Assembly (NCBI GenBank): GCA_000750105.3
Contig: JPHH03000059.1
Location: forward strand, 62,001 to 126,000
Length of the DNA stretch: 64,000 nucleotides
DNA from: Tolypocladium sp. Sup5 PDA-1
Lineage: Eukaryota; Ascomycota; Sordariomycetes; Hypocreales; Ophiocordycipitaceae
Direction: 5' to 3'
The notes beneath the pieces are model-generated. The model ran no database searches and was not told the DNA's origin. It was given only the letters and a program-made list of their open reading frames with translations. Positions 11,637 through 23,340 of the stretch are shown here, one piece after another. Each line of letters begins with the position of its first letter. The stretch's first letter is position 1. The translations under genes and the position numbers were made by a program.

Positions 11637-12782
11637 ATGATGCTGTCAGGACTAGTCCCTCTGTCGGCCCTCCTGGGCCTCGCTGCCGGAGCGTCCATCC
11701 CAAACAACGACGGGTTCCCGAACCCAAACGACCAGCAGAAGCTCGCGATAGCGCAGCAGGCGGGCGGCCTGCTGCCCAACGGAGCATCGCCGACGTCCCT
11801 CGGCGCCGGCAGCACCACGGCCTTCCAGCTCATTGCATTCAACGAGATCTTCGAGACGGCGTACTTTAGCTCGCTGCTGCAGAACATCACTGCCGGGGCT
11901 GCTGGGTATCAGGCCCAGAACAAGGACGAGTTGACCAAGATCTTCTCCACTATTCTCGCTGTAAGTATATCCTGCCAAGGGCCTCGTACCTTGGTTGATG
12001 TTGCCGTGTTGACGGTGCGCGGTCCTTAGCAAGAGGAACAACACGCCCTCGCGGCCGTGGCCACTCTCCAGGGGGTCAACGCCTTTGCACCGTCGGCTTG
12101 CCAGTACCAATTCCCGGTGTCCAATCTCGGGGATGCTGTGAACCTCGCCGAGACCTTTACCGCCATCGTTCTCGGCGCGTTGCAGGGCGCAAACGTCCTG
12201 TTCGCCCAGGACGGAAACACGGGCCCCATCCAGACCATCTCCTCCGTCATCGGCCAAGAGGGCGAGCAGAACGGCTACTACCGCGTCTTCCTCGACAAGG
12301 TGCCCTCCGAGTCGCCCTTCCTGACCGCGGTCCCGGCCCCGTTCGCTTGGTCGGCCGTGCAGATGTTCGTCGTGCCGGGCTCGTGCCCCTACCCGCTGAG
12401 CAACGTCAACCTGCCCATCTTCCCGCCCCTGATGACGAACGGAGGCGCCGTCGCCGCCATCGAGCCGCAGGACCAGACGCTCTCCTTCGCCGCCGACCTG
12501 TCCAGCTCCGCGGCCGCCCAGCCGTTCGTCAACGGGGACGGCAGCAACCTGTTCCTCACCTACACCACGGGCCAGCAGCTGCCCATCTCTGTGCCCATCG
12601 CCAATGTCAAGTGGAGCGGAGGCCAGATCAGTTTCCAAGCGCCGTTCCCCTATTCGGCGAACGTCATGCAAGGCTTCAGCCATGCGGCACTGACGACGTC
12701 GAACAAGTTTGACAGTGCCAACGCAGTACCGAATTGCGCGCTTGCGGGACCGGGTGTTATCCAAGTGAACAATCCGGTTTGA
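11637..12782 (+). CDS. lsdA: Secreted ferritin-like protein, LsdA (late sexual development) family
   Basis: Exons are 11637-11960 and 12030-12782 (359 codons including stop). The start sits in a strong context (GCCACCATGATG), and the first 20 residues form a signal peptide ending near AGAS/IP. The middle is a ferritin-like four-helix fold: helix FQLIAFNEIFETAYF carries Glu70 and Glu73, and after the intron a helix carries Glu110-x-x-His113 (EEQH), the expected carboxylate/histidine metal ligands. The C-terminal half is Pro/Gly-rich beta-type sequence. The namesake in Aspergillus nidulans is expressed late in sexual development, and related proteins are common extracellular or cell-wall proteins in ascomycetes. 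Metal binding is inferred; the substrate or partner is unknown. Confidence 0.85.
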
Positions 12783-13509
12783 GTTGGGTTGGGGCTATTA
12801 CTGTACTGCGGTTGCAGGGGGCAGCGCGGACGGACAGCGTCTAATTGTGTACAACGTATCAAAGCTACGGGGAACGTGGTGCAGAATAGCTTCACGAGTT
12901 ACGGAGTAATTACATATATTCGTACGAAGATTCGTACGAAGTACACGATCGAGTATTTGACAACGTTGCTCCGTAGTTGGGCCAAGGTTGCGCTTGATTG
13001 GAGCTCTCAGGCCCGCCGTTGTGTGCGGGCAACCCTGTATTTTGCGTACCAGGGTGTCGCTGTCGCTCGAACAGGCTGGGTGGGTATGGGGTACCGAGAT
13101 GCACACCGCCGAGCCATTCACATTCAGGTACTCGCGACCTTGGATGCCCGGTGCCTGGAGTCGGCAGCCAAGCCCGACCTGCCGCGCTGGTCTTATGCCT
13201 GATCAGGAAGTTCTGCTCACTGAGGTGAGGGCGCTGCCGTCCCACCACGTCAACCTCCCGTCCACTGCGAATAGTTGAAAGCTGTCGACTTCCACCCGCA
13301 CGCATCCAACATCTCATCTCCCCCGAGTCGGCGCATCCTCACCCGCCACATCAGCGCAGCGCAGCGCAGCGCAGCGCAGTTCATCCCCGAGCGACCGCTT
13401 CTCTGCCAGCTTCAATCCGCCCGTCACTCATGCTCCCCGCACCCGTTCCGCCGTGAGGCTTCAACCTCGACAACAGCCTCCCCGACGCTCGAACCGCGCG
13501 CCGACCACG
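12783..13509. other. Intergenic, lsdA to nhx1, with motif copies and a pentanucleotide repeat
   Basis: No gene is seen. It contains TTACGGAGTAATTA at 12899, two copies of TTCGTACGAAG in 12919-12940 and, in the likely nhx1 5' UTR, five tandem CGCAG units at about 13354-13379. Confidence 0.5.
13354..13379 (+). repeat. (CGCAG)5 microsatellite in the nhx1 leader
   Basis: Five tandem copies of a five-base unit lie about 130 bases before the nhx1 ATG. Its length is likely polymorphic between strains. Confidence 0.7.
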
Positions 13510-15736
13510 ATGCTGTCCTCCACCCACATCGCCGACATGGGCCTCAAGCTCTTCCGTGCGTCTGCCGCCGCTCTGAACCGTCGATTTGCACTAGAACTGA
13601 CCATCGTTTGCAGGGCGAGAAGCCGAGGAGTCGGACCCTGAAGGTGCGTTGCGTTGCTGCTGCTGACGGCGCCGTGACAGCCAGCTTCCCAGAGGCGGAC
13701 GCAGCCACGAGACAAATTGCTGATGACTCGAACACAGAGGGCGACTCGGCGCAAAAGGAGCTCTTCGCGGCATGGGCGCTCTTCATCTCCATCATGCTGC
13801 TCATCATCGCCTTCTTCACCAGCTACATGCTCCAAATGAAAAAGGTCACGGCCGTCCACGAGACGGTCATTTCAATCTTTGCAGGTTAGACACAACCCTC
13901 GGCAATGCGCCATGGACCTTGCCCGCTGACTCGGATCAACACGCTAGGAATGACCGTCGGCCTCGTCCTCCTCGTTACCTCGGGCGACTCCATCCGCAAC
14001 CTCATCAGCTTCGACTTCCAAATCTTCTTCAACCTCCTCCTCCCGCCCATTATCCTGTCCTCGGGCTACGAGCTGCACCAGGCCAACTTCTTCCGCAACA
14101 TCGGCACCATCTTGACGTTTGCGTTTGCCGGAACCTTTCTCTCCGCCATCGTCATCGGCCTGATACTATGGCTCTTCACCATGCTCCCGGGGTCTTTAGA
14201 CCTGACCTTTATCGACGCCATTTCCGTTGGCGCAACGCTCTCCGCCACCGACCCGGTCACCATCCTGGCCATCTTCAACACGTACAAGGTCGACCCGAAG
14301 CTGTACACCATCATCTTCGGAGAGTCGATCCTCAATGACGCCATTGCCATTGTCATCTTCGAGACGGCGCAAAAGTACAACAAGGGCGACCACGCCAGCT
14401 ACGGAATCCTCAGCTTCTTCGAGGGTACCGGCATCTTCCTGCTCATCTTCTTTGGCAGCTTGCTCATCGGCGTCGTTGTTGGCGTGGGGACTGCCCTGCT
14501 CCTCAAATTTACCTACCTGAGGCGGCTGCCCAAGATCGAGAGCTGTCTGATTGTGCTCATCTCCTATGCGACATATTTCTTTTCGCATGGCGTGCACATG
14601 TCTGGTGAGTGCTTCCATTGCGCGGAATTCTCCTCTGACCGAGCTAACGTGCCGAAGGTATCGTGTCGTTGCTGTTCTGCGGCATCACGCTCAAGCACTA
14701 TGCTTACTTCAACATGTCGAGACGCACGCAGCTCACCACAAAGTACATCTTCCAAGTCATATCGCAACTGTCGGAGAACTTCATCTTCATCTACCTCGGG
14801 CTGGCCCTGTTCACGGACAACGCGCTGCAGTTCCAGCCTCCTCTCATCATCGTTACCATTCTCGCCGTGGTTGCCGCCAGATGGGTCGCCGTCTTCCCCC
14901 TGTCCAGGGCCATCAACTGGTTCATCCGCTACCGGGCCAGACGGAGGGGCGTCGAGGTCCAGGACGAGCTGCCGTACAACTACCAGGCCATGCTCTTTTG
15001 GGCGGGTCTCCGTGGAGCCGTCGGCGTGGCCCTGGCAGCGCTCCTCACTGGCGAGAATTCATATGCTCTTCGGGCGACCGTCTTGGTCGTGGTCGTGCTG
15101 ACAGTCATCATCTTCGGCGGCACGACAGCCCGAATGTTGGAGATTCTTGGCATCCGCACCGGCGTCGTAGAAGAGATTGATAGCGACGACGAATTCGACA
15201 TTGAGTCCTTCGGAGGCGGCCTCCAAGCGAAGCGCTCGGGCTCCGGCATTGGCTATCACCCGCGCCGGAACGGAAACGTCGCCCTCAGCAACCTCGAGGG
15301 CCCAGCAAACCGCTCTGCGACGTACGTGTCCGGCCACTCGTCACCGCACACGGGCGCTCGAGCCCAGAGCCTGAGCCGCAAGAACTCCAACCGCGGCGAG
15401 GACGACTTTGAGCGCGCAGACCTCCTCGGCCGCGCTGGCGTCGACGACTCGGACATTGGCAGCGACATCGACACGTCCGACCTGCCGCCGCCCGCGCGGC
15501 GCTCCCCCCATTCGCGCGCAAGCCCCAACCCTCCGTCCCAGTCCGAGAGCGCCTTTATGAGCCCCTCGGGCGACGCCCCCGCCACGACGCCCATCACCGC
15601 CTCGGGCGCCATCAGGCAGCTCTGGAGCGCCGAGGACCCCGCCGGCCTGTTCCGCCAGCTGGACGAGGACTTTATCAAGCCCAAGCTGCTGCTCCACGGG
15701 GACGGCGGCCGGGGAGGCGGCGGCGGTGGGAGCTGA
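13510..15736 (+). CDS. nhx1: Endosomal/vacuolar Na+(K+)/H+ exchanger, Nhx1 type
   Basis: This CPA1-family antiporter exchanges luminal H+ for Na+ or K+ in late endosomes, controlling pH, salt tolerance and vesicle traffic. Exons are 13510-13555, 13614-13643 (30 bp), 13738-13884, 13948-14604 and 14658-15736 (653 codons including stop; yeast Nhx1 is of similar length). Diagnostic segments are the amiloride-site helix FFNLLLPPIILSSGY, the core helix ATDPVTILAIF (Asp near residue 176), GESILNDAIAIVIFE (the ND motif near residue 203) and LRGAVGVALAALLTGE. About 12 membrane helices end near residue 485. The roughly 170-residue cytoplasmic tail is Ser/Arg-rich and disordered, and closes with a Gly run. 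The first two exons encode an acidic N-terminal segment. Confidence 0.95.
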
Positions 15737-16326
15737 AGGACGGGTATGAAGTACAGGACTACGTAGTGACGGTATTGTATGGGTACGAAGATGATAGTCT
15801 GAGCGGACACTGCGTGTCTCGTGTATATCGGCGCATAACTGGCGTTTGTTTTTGCACTGTGTTTTGTATTGTCCCCGATAGAGAACCTTGGCATTTCCTA
15901 GATGAAGCACCGCGTTTCCTTGACCCCAGCTAAGGTACGAAACCATCATCTCAAACGTCATCGACATTGACTTGGATGCAACATGTGTACTTTGTAGAGG
16001 GGGTAATATGTTCAGTTGCCGCTTTTTGGGCAAGGCGTCGAGCGATCCTACAGATACTCGACCATTAAATATGTACAGAATTTCATGCATTTCATTTCCG
16101 CTTCCCGCATCCCGCCTTCCCAGCCCGTATCCCATGTATCCGTACCCGCGCTGTGAAACCCAGCCCACCCATGATGATTGCCCCATGATGATTGGTCGTC
16201 TTTCCCATGACATGCCCACAAGAGCAGAGCAACGCGAGTTTCAAACCACGCAGCAACCGGCGATATTTACCCTTGCAGCCCGCAGAAAATCGAAAACCCA
16301 GAACAGAGCAGTGAAGCACCCCTGTT
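15737..16326. other. Intergenic between convergent nhx1 and vid21
   Basis: These 590 bp should hold the two 3' UTRs. No coding signal is seen. Confidence 0.5.
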
Positions 16327-19300
16327 TTACTTGCCAGCAGCAGAGGGCGTCGCGCTGCCACTGGAGGCGCGCTGGTGGGACTGAGCGGGACTGGCAGAGG
16401 CAGCAGTAGGGGTGGCGGCGGGAGGAACAGGCGTGCCCTGGCTCGGGGTGTTGTGTTGTTGGTGCTGGGGCTGTTGCGGGTGCTGCAGTTGAGGCTGCTT
16501 TGACTGTTGTGCCTGCGGCTGTTGATGGTGCTGCTGCGGTGTACCCTTTTGCTGCTGCTGCTGCTGTTGCTGGAGCAGCTGCTGTTGCTGTTGTGCCTGC
16601 TGTTGCTGTTGTTGACGAAGCAACGCTGCATACTGGTGCGGGCTCGTGGTCGCAGCAATGCTGTTCGCGATACCGGCCTGGCCCGTTGCGCCCGCGGCAG
16701 CGTTCATAGCGTTCTGCCGTTGTGCCATCATGGCCCGCGTGAGGTGCTCCGTGGCGAGCTGCCGCGCCTGCTCAGGCGTCAGGTTGGCATGCTTCGCTCT
16801 AAAGGTCGCCTCGAGCTGGTTGAGCTGCGCCGTGATGCCGGGGGGCAGTTGTGCGTGCACTCGTTGCCCAGGGGAGGCGGCGTTGGCAGCAGACGGCATG
16901 TGCAAGCCGTTTGCCTGCGGCGAACCGTGGCCGTTCCCGTTGGCTGCTGCGGTGCTGTAGGATGCCATTATTGCCTGCGCGCTATTCATGAAAGTCTGCT
17001 GGCTGATGCCGTTGACGCCGTTCCGCAGAGGTGGCGAGTTGTGCTGACCCGTCGCGCCAGGGGTCCCAACGTTGCCCTGCTGTTGCGGATGGTGTTGCTG
17101 ACCCTGCTGGGCTTGCTGGATCTGGACCGCAGCGCGCTGCTGCTCCGAGATGCGCTGGGCACGCAGCATCAGGTTTGCATCCGGTTGCTGGTTAGGCATC
17201 GGCATCCTCTGCTGTGCTTGAATGCCCTGCATCTGCGCCGTTGGCGCTCCGTTCATCTGTGGAGGCGCCGAGAGACCGCCGCCGCCAGCCATCTGGGCCG
17301 GGACACCAGCAACACCCACGCCGCTGGCCGGAGCTTGCATTGGCATGCGCTGCCGACCTTGGCTGGCCGCGACAGCAGCAGCGGCGGCGGCGAGCTGGTT
17401 GGACATGGGACGGCCGACGCCGTTGACGGCAGGGTTGCCAGCAAGATGGTTCGCGTTCTGGCCGGGCACACCAACGCCAGCTGTTCCGGCAACCTGGGCG
17501 GCTTGGCCCTGTGCTCTGGCTTGCATGGCAGCTCGCCGCTGAGCTTCTTGCCGCTGCGCATATTGCGCCATCTTTTCGGCCAGAGCCTGGTCGCGTTCCC
17601 AGCGCATGAGACTGTAGTCTCTCGGGGTCTTTGCCGGCCTCTGGGAGACGGTGTCGTTGGTCTTCTTGTTGGCGGCATTCTGCGATGCAGAGTGCTGCTG
17701 CTTCTGCAAAGCAGTCTCTCGCTTCTTGGCAAGCTTCCTCATGGCATCGAACAGTGTCAGGTGCTTCTGGTTGCGACGTCTCTCCACTCTGAGGGGAACA
17801 GAGGGCCTTCGTCGCACCGGAGTGATGGTACCCCCAGATGCACTGGCTTGCTGCACTGCAAGTTGATTCTGCTGAGCGATTACTCTTTGGGCAGCCTCAA
17901 TCCTACTGTTGTAAGCCTTAAAGTACTGCGTCTTTTGCATGTCTGCTGGAAGGCCCTCGAGGTTGATCCATCGCTCGAAGCACTCCCATGGCGTCCGCCG
18001 CTCAGCACCGGCCATGAAAGAGGACTTGGTCGAGAGCATGTTCGATATTAGGGACCAGTTGTACGAGTATTCCCGTACAAGCCCACGAAGCTCGTCATCC
18101 TCGGGCATGGTCCACTGAGACGGACTTCGTGATTCGTAGAAGCCCTGAGTCGGCATCGGATGTTCAGACGGCGGCCGGAACTGGTGACCAGCGTGTAGGC
18201 GATCGCGTATGTGCTTCGACTCTGGATTGAACAACGACACCTCGCCTGTGCTTGGGGGCAACCTGACATTGTGCACGAGCTGGTCGGCAACAAAGTCGCC
18301 CTCCCTTTCGTCGTCGGAGTCCTCGTTCTCGTAGTCGAATCGGCTGCGCTTGCGCGGAGGGCCGGGGAGCGCCAGTTTCATCTCTCCCTCAACGTACTTG
18401 CTCAGGGGCAGAGCCGGGCGGCGCCAGTGCGCATCTGGGTCGTATTCGGGGCCGGTGATGTCGAATTTCGGAATCTTCAGAGGCGAGCCATACATGGGCA
18501 GCTCCATCAGCAACTTGTCAGAAGCCGCTGTCCTTCGGAGTCCAAACACCACGTCTTCTTCCTGCAGAGTGAATATTGCTGACGGGGCGACCGTCTCGAC
18601 GAAATCTTCGACGAGGTCGTCCACGTTCTGCGGAGAATCCACGTCCCCTGACGATACGAGGTCTGGCGTGGACTGACTCCTCGCGCAATCCTCATCCGCG
18701 TCAACCATGGACACATCACCCTCTGCAAGTTGGGGTTTCGGAGGAATAACCGCCGCAACCTGGAGGTACTTGCGCTCCTCAGGGGTAGCATCGTGCCATT
18801 CAGCACACGCGTACGCCAGGTTTCGTGCAACCGCCATTTTCCATTTTCGCTCTTCGCGGAAGTCGGTGCGCATCCATTTCATCTCCTGCAGCAATACATC
18901 CCACTGGGACGGCGGTCGGGTGGGCTCTGGACAGCGTTTGGGCTGCCGTAATGACCACTTGTCATGCTGCTGCAGGTGATATACCCTTCTCAGGACTCTG
19001 CAGGCCTGGTGGTCTTGTATTACGAGGTGAGCGTCGGGGGTAGAGATGGTTTTATTTGCCTGAAACAGGATTCGCTCGAGGGGCTGCATCCAGTTCGAAG
19101 ATCCGGTGAAATTCTGCACAAAGAGGGGGGTGTAGTAGTCGTCGGAAGGTTGGATCGTCTCCTTATGACCAGGTACCAGTGCCTTGTCTTCGACTCGCTT
19201 GGGGTGCTTTCCGAAGAGAACCGTCGAGGGATGGCCTTTGATCCTGTCTTTTCTTGCTGTACCGCTGTTCCTGACTCTCGAGGCTGGTGATTGCGGAGTT

Positions 19301-21105
19301 GATGTGACCGGTGTGAGTTGATCGTGGGCTCCTTTGGACGTAGAGTCTCGATCCGTGCTGTGCACTGATCGCACCGTGCTCCCTACAATCTCGCTGACAG
19401 ACTTCAATCGCATAGCACCAGAGGATACTCGGGTCACAGCTCGCTCCGCTGCTTGTGGTTGCTCCTTTGGCGGTGGTTTCTCTATGAGAGGGGTCGCGGA
19501 TGCACTTTGCGTTGGAAGATTGAGTTCTCGAGAAGACAGGACTTTTTGGTCTCGAGCCTCGGGCTTGATTTCGGGCGTATCCAGATCCATCTCCTCTGGC
19601 GTTCCACCTTGGCTGTCGGGCACTTCTGCCAAGGCCGGCCGGACAGCAGAGGTAGAGGACGGCGGCGGCGCTTCATCCGGGGTAGAGACTGGCTTCGACG
19701 CGTCCCTAGCGATGGTAGGCTGGGCTGTGCCCATGCTCGTGGATGCATCGGGGATGGCACCGGAGCCGGCGGCTGGGATTTCATTAGCCGGCTTGGATGC
19801 TGCCGCATCAGATTGAATCGACTCCAGCAGCAGCTGGTCTTCCGCACTCAGACCCTGATCCTGTACATCCGCGGCGCCCCGTTGGCCTTTCACGTCGTTG
19901 CTCACATGCAGCCCCTTCTGCTCGGCGGTAACGATGTATCGTGGACCGTCGTTATCCGGGCTCGTGTCTGTCGACGCATCGTGAACAGCCGGGGTCGTAG
20001 CACTGGCGGCGGTCGAGCCAGGGGTGGACATGGCCTCGGGAACCTTGGACGTGTCTACAGGGAGCTTGATAGACAGTGGCCCATTGCCCTCCGTACGAGC
20101 GCCGATTTTGCCGTCTGTCCCACCTCCCGACGCGGCGGCGGAACCCAGGCCTGCAGGCACATCCTTCGTCGCATTCATCGATGGAGAACCCTTCGTTCCG
20201 GGTGGAAACTTGACTTGCGTCGGCCGCTGGCTAGCAACCCCGTCGTTCGAGATGCCGTTTGGACCGGTGCTGGGCTTCTGCGTCGTGCCACCGGGGCTGC
20301 CTGTCGTCGGAGGCTCGAGGGTAGAAACAAGTCTCGAGTTTACGTTGGCCGGTCGTCCGGGCGACAGAGGGTTTTGAGACGAAGGCTGCGGCGCCTTAAG
20401 GTTCGGCGTCGCTCTCGCAGAGCTTACGGGCGTCGTGCTCGTCCGGGCTGCGGTAACAGCATCTTCGTTCTTAATCAACGAGGCGCTAGTGGGCGGCGCT
20501 TCGTTCTGGGCCTTTGATGCCGCCTTCTGGACCATGCCAGCCGACGGCGGCGGCGATGCATGGCTCGCGGCTGCATTGGCAGAGTCGGCAATCGATCGCT
20601 TCAGTTTCTCCAGGGTCGGCCTCGGTCTCGGGGGGATGTTCAGTTCGTTTAGCGTCTTGCCCCTGCGGAAGGTCAGTAAATGTCAGTGATAAATGCATCG
20701 CAGCGATTGACGATGGTCGCGAAACGCGCTGCTAACAGACAAAAACAACTACGCGGGCCGGAATATGGGAAGCGGCGAAAAGAAAAAGACGGGAACTAAG
20801 TCTCGAGACGTACTGTAAGATGTCGCTTGCTTGCAGGAACTGCCATTCGGCGGGCGTGGCCGCTGGCGCGTCGGGGTTCGCAAAGCCATCGTTAGGCAAG
20901 GTGTCGACCTGCGTCGCGACCGCGAACAGCTCGCGCAGCTTGCGCTTCCGCGACGTCACGATTGCACTGCGCATCGTCAGCATCACGAAAATACCACCAT
21001 TGGAATCGGAAAAAATCGCTCTTTCCAACGGGCCGCGACGCACCTGCAATCATTGCGCTTGGATTGAAGCAGCCTCGACAGGTCGGCGTGCCCGACCTCA
21101 GTCAT
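16327..21105 (-). CDS. vid21: NuA4 histone acetyltransferase scaffold subunit Vid21/Eaf1
   Basis: Vid21/Eaf1 is the platform on which the NuA4 complex assembles to acetylate H4 and H2A in chromatin. Exons are 21105-21044, 20966-20814 and 20662-16327 (1517 codons including stop, in frame). The short first exon is inferred: it joins to give SAIVTSRKRKLRELFAVATQ, the conserved N-terminal start of the family. A long disordered region follows. The HSA helix, which binds actin and actin-related proteins, is at about residues 650-725 (PPSQWDVLLQEMKWMRTDFR). A SANT/Myb domain follows at about 920-980 (PSQWTMPEDDELRGLVREY). The last 400 residues are Gln/Ala/Pro-rich, with a polyglutamine tract at about 1420-1450 ending in QHNTPSQGTP. 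The gene is divergent from spp2. Confidence 0.92.
16455..16620 (-). repeat. Polyglutamine-coding CAG/CAA repeat in vid21
   Basis: On the coding (minus) strand this is a run of CAG and CAA codons, broken by a few Leu, Ala and His codons, near the C-terminus of Vid21. The mixture of CAG and CAA would limit slippage. Length variation between isolates is likely. Confidence 0.8.
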
Positions 21106-22080
21106 AGCATCGGCGGTCGCGACATCCGTTTGCGGGCCAAACGGATGCACCAGGCTGCAGAGCGAGGCCGCTGGAGATGAACGACGGGGTGCGCGGCGAT
21201 GGAAAGCGTGGTGGTTGATGCCGTGTCGACGGATTTTATTTTTTCGCTCGGTCGGGTCGCTCTTCTGATGAGGGCGTCGCCAGCTGCTGGGTGGTGGGTG
21301 AGGTGGTGTTCAAATTTTGCCAGGCGGTGGTTTCCGAGCTTGGGGGGGACTTGGAGGGTCATAGGGGGGCTGCTAGCGGTTGTTGAGATTTTCCCAGAGG
21401 GAGGGGGCCGATTTGGGGCGATGAGGGAGCGGCGGGGGGGTGCGCGTTAGGCTTCCTGCGCTATCCCGCCCGCTGGAGCCCGTTTTAGTGGATGGACGGG
21501 GCCGCACTGTACGGGGACCCGGAGGCGTTAACAGCGTTGCGTGGGCCCGCGGCGGGTGGGGGGATAGCGTACTGGCGCGGCTGGCGGGCTATTGGGACCA
21601 GACAAGCCACCAACAGCCGTGCACAGATGCTGTCCTGACACGGCCTACATGTATGCGGACACGCCAGCAATGTGCAATCTGAGGTGTGAAATTGAGCAGC
21701 TTCCTTGGGGTCAATAGGCCAGATATGCTCGTGAGAATGAGCACAATATTATTCGTGCACGTTTCTGGTATTTGAATTGAGCAGCGTTGCTGCCTGCATT
21801 ATTTATTGTCACATCTAAAAATACACCCCATAGGCATCTGTAGCGCAGTACAGCAAACACGAAACAGACAGACCAGTCTTCAATCATGACGCGAGATACA
21901 CATATGGACCGAGGATTTCACGGAGGCACCAGCCGCATCCACCCGCCACACCTTGCCGCCTGGGGCTGATGTATCGTGCCTATCTTATCGTTTTCGATGT
22001 GGACCTCTCTTTTCCTGATGGCCAGGCGACTCTTCACAACACCACAATAACCCAACATCGCCATTCCCACGCCGCGCGCC
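21106..22080. other. Divergent promoter region vid21 / spp2
   Basis: These 975 bp separate two divergent housekeeping genes. G-rich runs occur at about 21340-21440. No gene or RNA is recognised. Confidence 0.5.
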
Positions 22081-23154
22081 ATGGGCGACCCAGAAAAGGG
22101 GCGCATCGCCATCAAATTCGGCACGCCGTCCTCCTCAAACAGACCATCTCCCCGTCCGAATCCGCCGTCCAGTCTGGGCAAGCGGCCGCGCCCCCATGCC
22201 CTAGGAGCACACTCCGACTCCGAGTCCGACGCCGAGCACCACAACAGAGGCCGCCATGAGGTCATCACGGGGTTCGGCGCAGATGGCGCAGAGACGGAGC
22301 GCGAGAGGCGGGCGAAACAGGCGGTAAAAAAGGAGTTTGTCATCGAGAGGCAGCCTAACCGTGACTGGAGGGCCGACGTGAAGGCGCAGAGGCCGGGCAA
22401 GAATCTGCTACCCGAGGAGGCGAGGGCACAACGGAACGGCACGACCGTCGAGACGGAGCCTGCAGATCAGGACAAGGAGATCAAATGGGGCCTGACGGTC
22501 AAGGAGAAGCCTGCGAAAGACGACGACCCGCCAGCAGGTGACGCGCCAGACGAGAACCCAGAGCAACCCGACGGTCACGCCCAGCCAGGTCCCCCCGCCC
22601 CCGAACGCACAGCCGACGACGAAGCCATGGATGCTCTCCTCGGGCGCACCTCCAAAAAGAAGAAAACCATCATCCAGCCGGCCCTCTCCGAAGACGACGC
22701 GTACCGTCGCGACGCCGAGACCGCCGGCGCCGCGTCCACACTCGACGACTACGAGGCCATGCCCGTCGAGGAGTTCGGCGCCGCGCTGCTCCGCGGCATG
22801 GGCTGGAACGGCGAGCAGCGCGGGCCCAAGCCCAAGGAGGCGCGCCGCCGCGCGAACCGCCTCGGCCTCGGCGCCAAGGAGCTCAAGGAGGCCGAGGACC
22901 TGGGCGGCTGGAACCAGAACGGTGCGAAGAAGAAGCACCCGCGGCTGGACGAGTACCGGAGGGAGGAGAGCAAGAGGAAAGAGGGTAGGAGGCAAGAGGA
23001 TAGCTACAAGAAGGAGCGAGATCGGGAGAGGGATGCGTATAGGGACAGAGATAGGGACAGAGATAGGGATAGGGATAGGGAGAAGGACAGGCCTCGCGAC
23101 CACGATCGGCATAAGGACCGGCACCGTGAGTACGACAGGGACCGAAGGCGTTGA
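22081..23154 (+). CDS. spp2: Pre-mRNA-splicing factor Spp2 (GPKOW/MOS2-like G-patch)
   Basis: This is a single-exon gene of 358 codons including stop. Spp2 binds the DEAH helicase Prp2 and activates it on the spliceosome before the first catalytic step. The key segment is the G-patch-like Spp2 domain at about residues 222-285: the start VEEFGAALLRGMGWNGEQRG is followed by a basic stretch and RANRLGLGAKELKEA. The N-terminal part has an IAIKFG strand and acidic, Ser-rich disorder. The last 60 residues are almost entirely alternating Arg/Asp/Glu/Lys, encoded by a degenerate GGGACAGAGATA repeat (about 23035-23095), as seen in RS/RD-rich splicing proteins. The gene ends 186 bp from the convergent glucosyltransferase gene. 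Confidence 0.88.
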   Translation: MGDPEKGRIAIKFGTPSSSNRPSPRPNPPSSLGKRPRPHALGAHSDSESDAEHHNRGRHEVITGFGADGAETERERRAKQAVKKEFVIERQPNRDWRADVKAQRPGKNLLPEEARAQRNGTTVETEPADQDKEIKWGLTVKEKPAKDDDPPAGDAPDENPEQPDGHAQPGPPAPERTADDEAMDALLGRTSKKKKTIIQPALSEDDAYRRDAETAGAASTLDDYEAMPVEEFGAALLRGMGWNGEQRGPKPKEARRRANRLGLGAKELKEAEDLGGWNQNGAKKKHPRLDEYRREESKRKEGRRQEDSYKKERDRERDAYRDRDRDRDRDRDREKDRPRDHDRHKDRHREYDRDRRR

Positions 23155-23340
23155 GGCGCTGAGGGTACAGGATAGACAAGGTATGGGATGGAGTGTGCGA
23201 TGCGTCGCGACGATACCACGGGGTTCTACGGAAGGGCCAATGACTAGAATGACGTTTCCACAAAGAACATTATATTACATGGATTGCCATCCTGATTTCT
23301 GGGTATACATCTGACGCAACAGCGCAAGCAACGCAAAACC

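Noticed and set aside
11652..12764. 370-codon open frame antisense to the lsdA-like gene
   Set aside because: It spans the lsdA intron and is Gly/Arg-rich without a recognisable domain; the plus strand has a signal peptide, ferritin ligands and proper splice sites.
16507..18051. 514-codon open frame on the plus strand, antisense to vid21
   Set aside because: It is rich in Leu/Arg/His from reading CAG/CAA-rich coding DNA backwards, has no domain, and the minus strand carries the conserved Vid21 SANT and Gln-rich regions.
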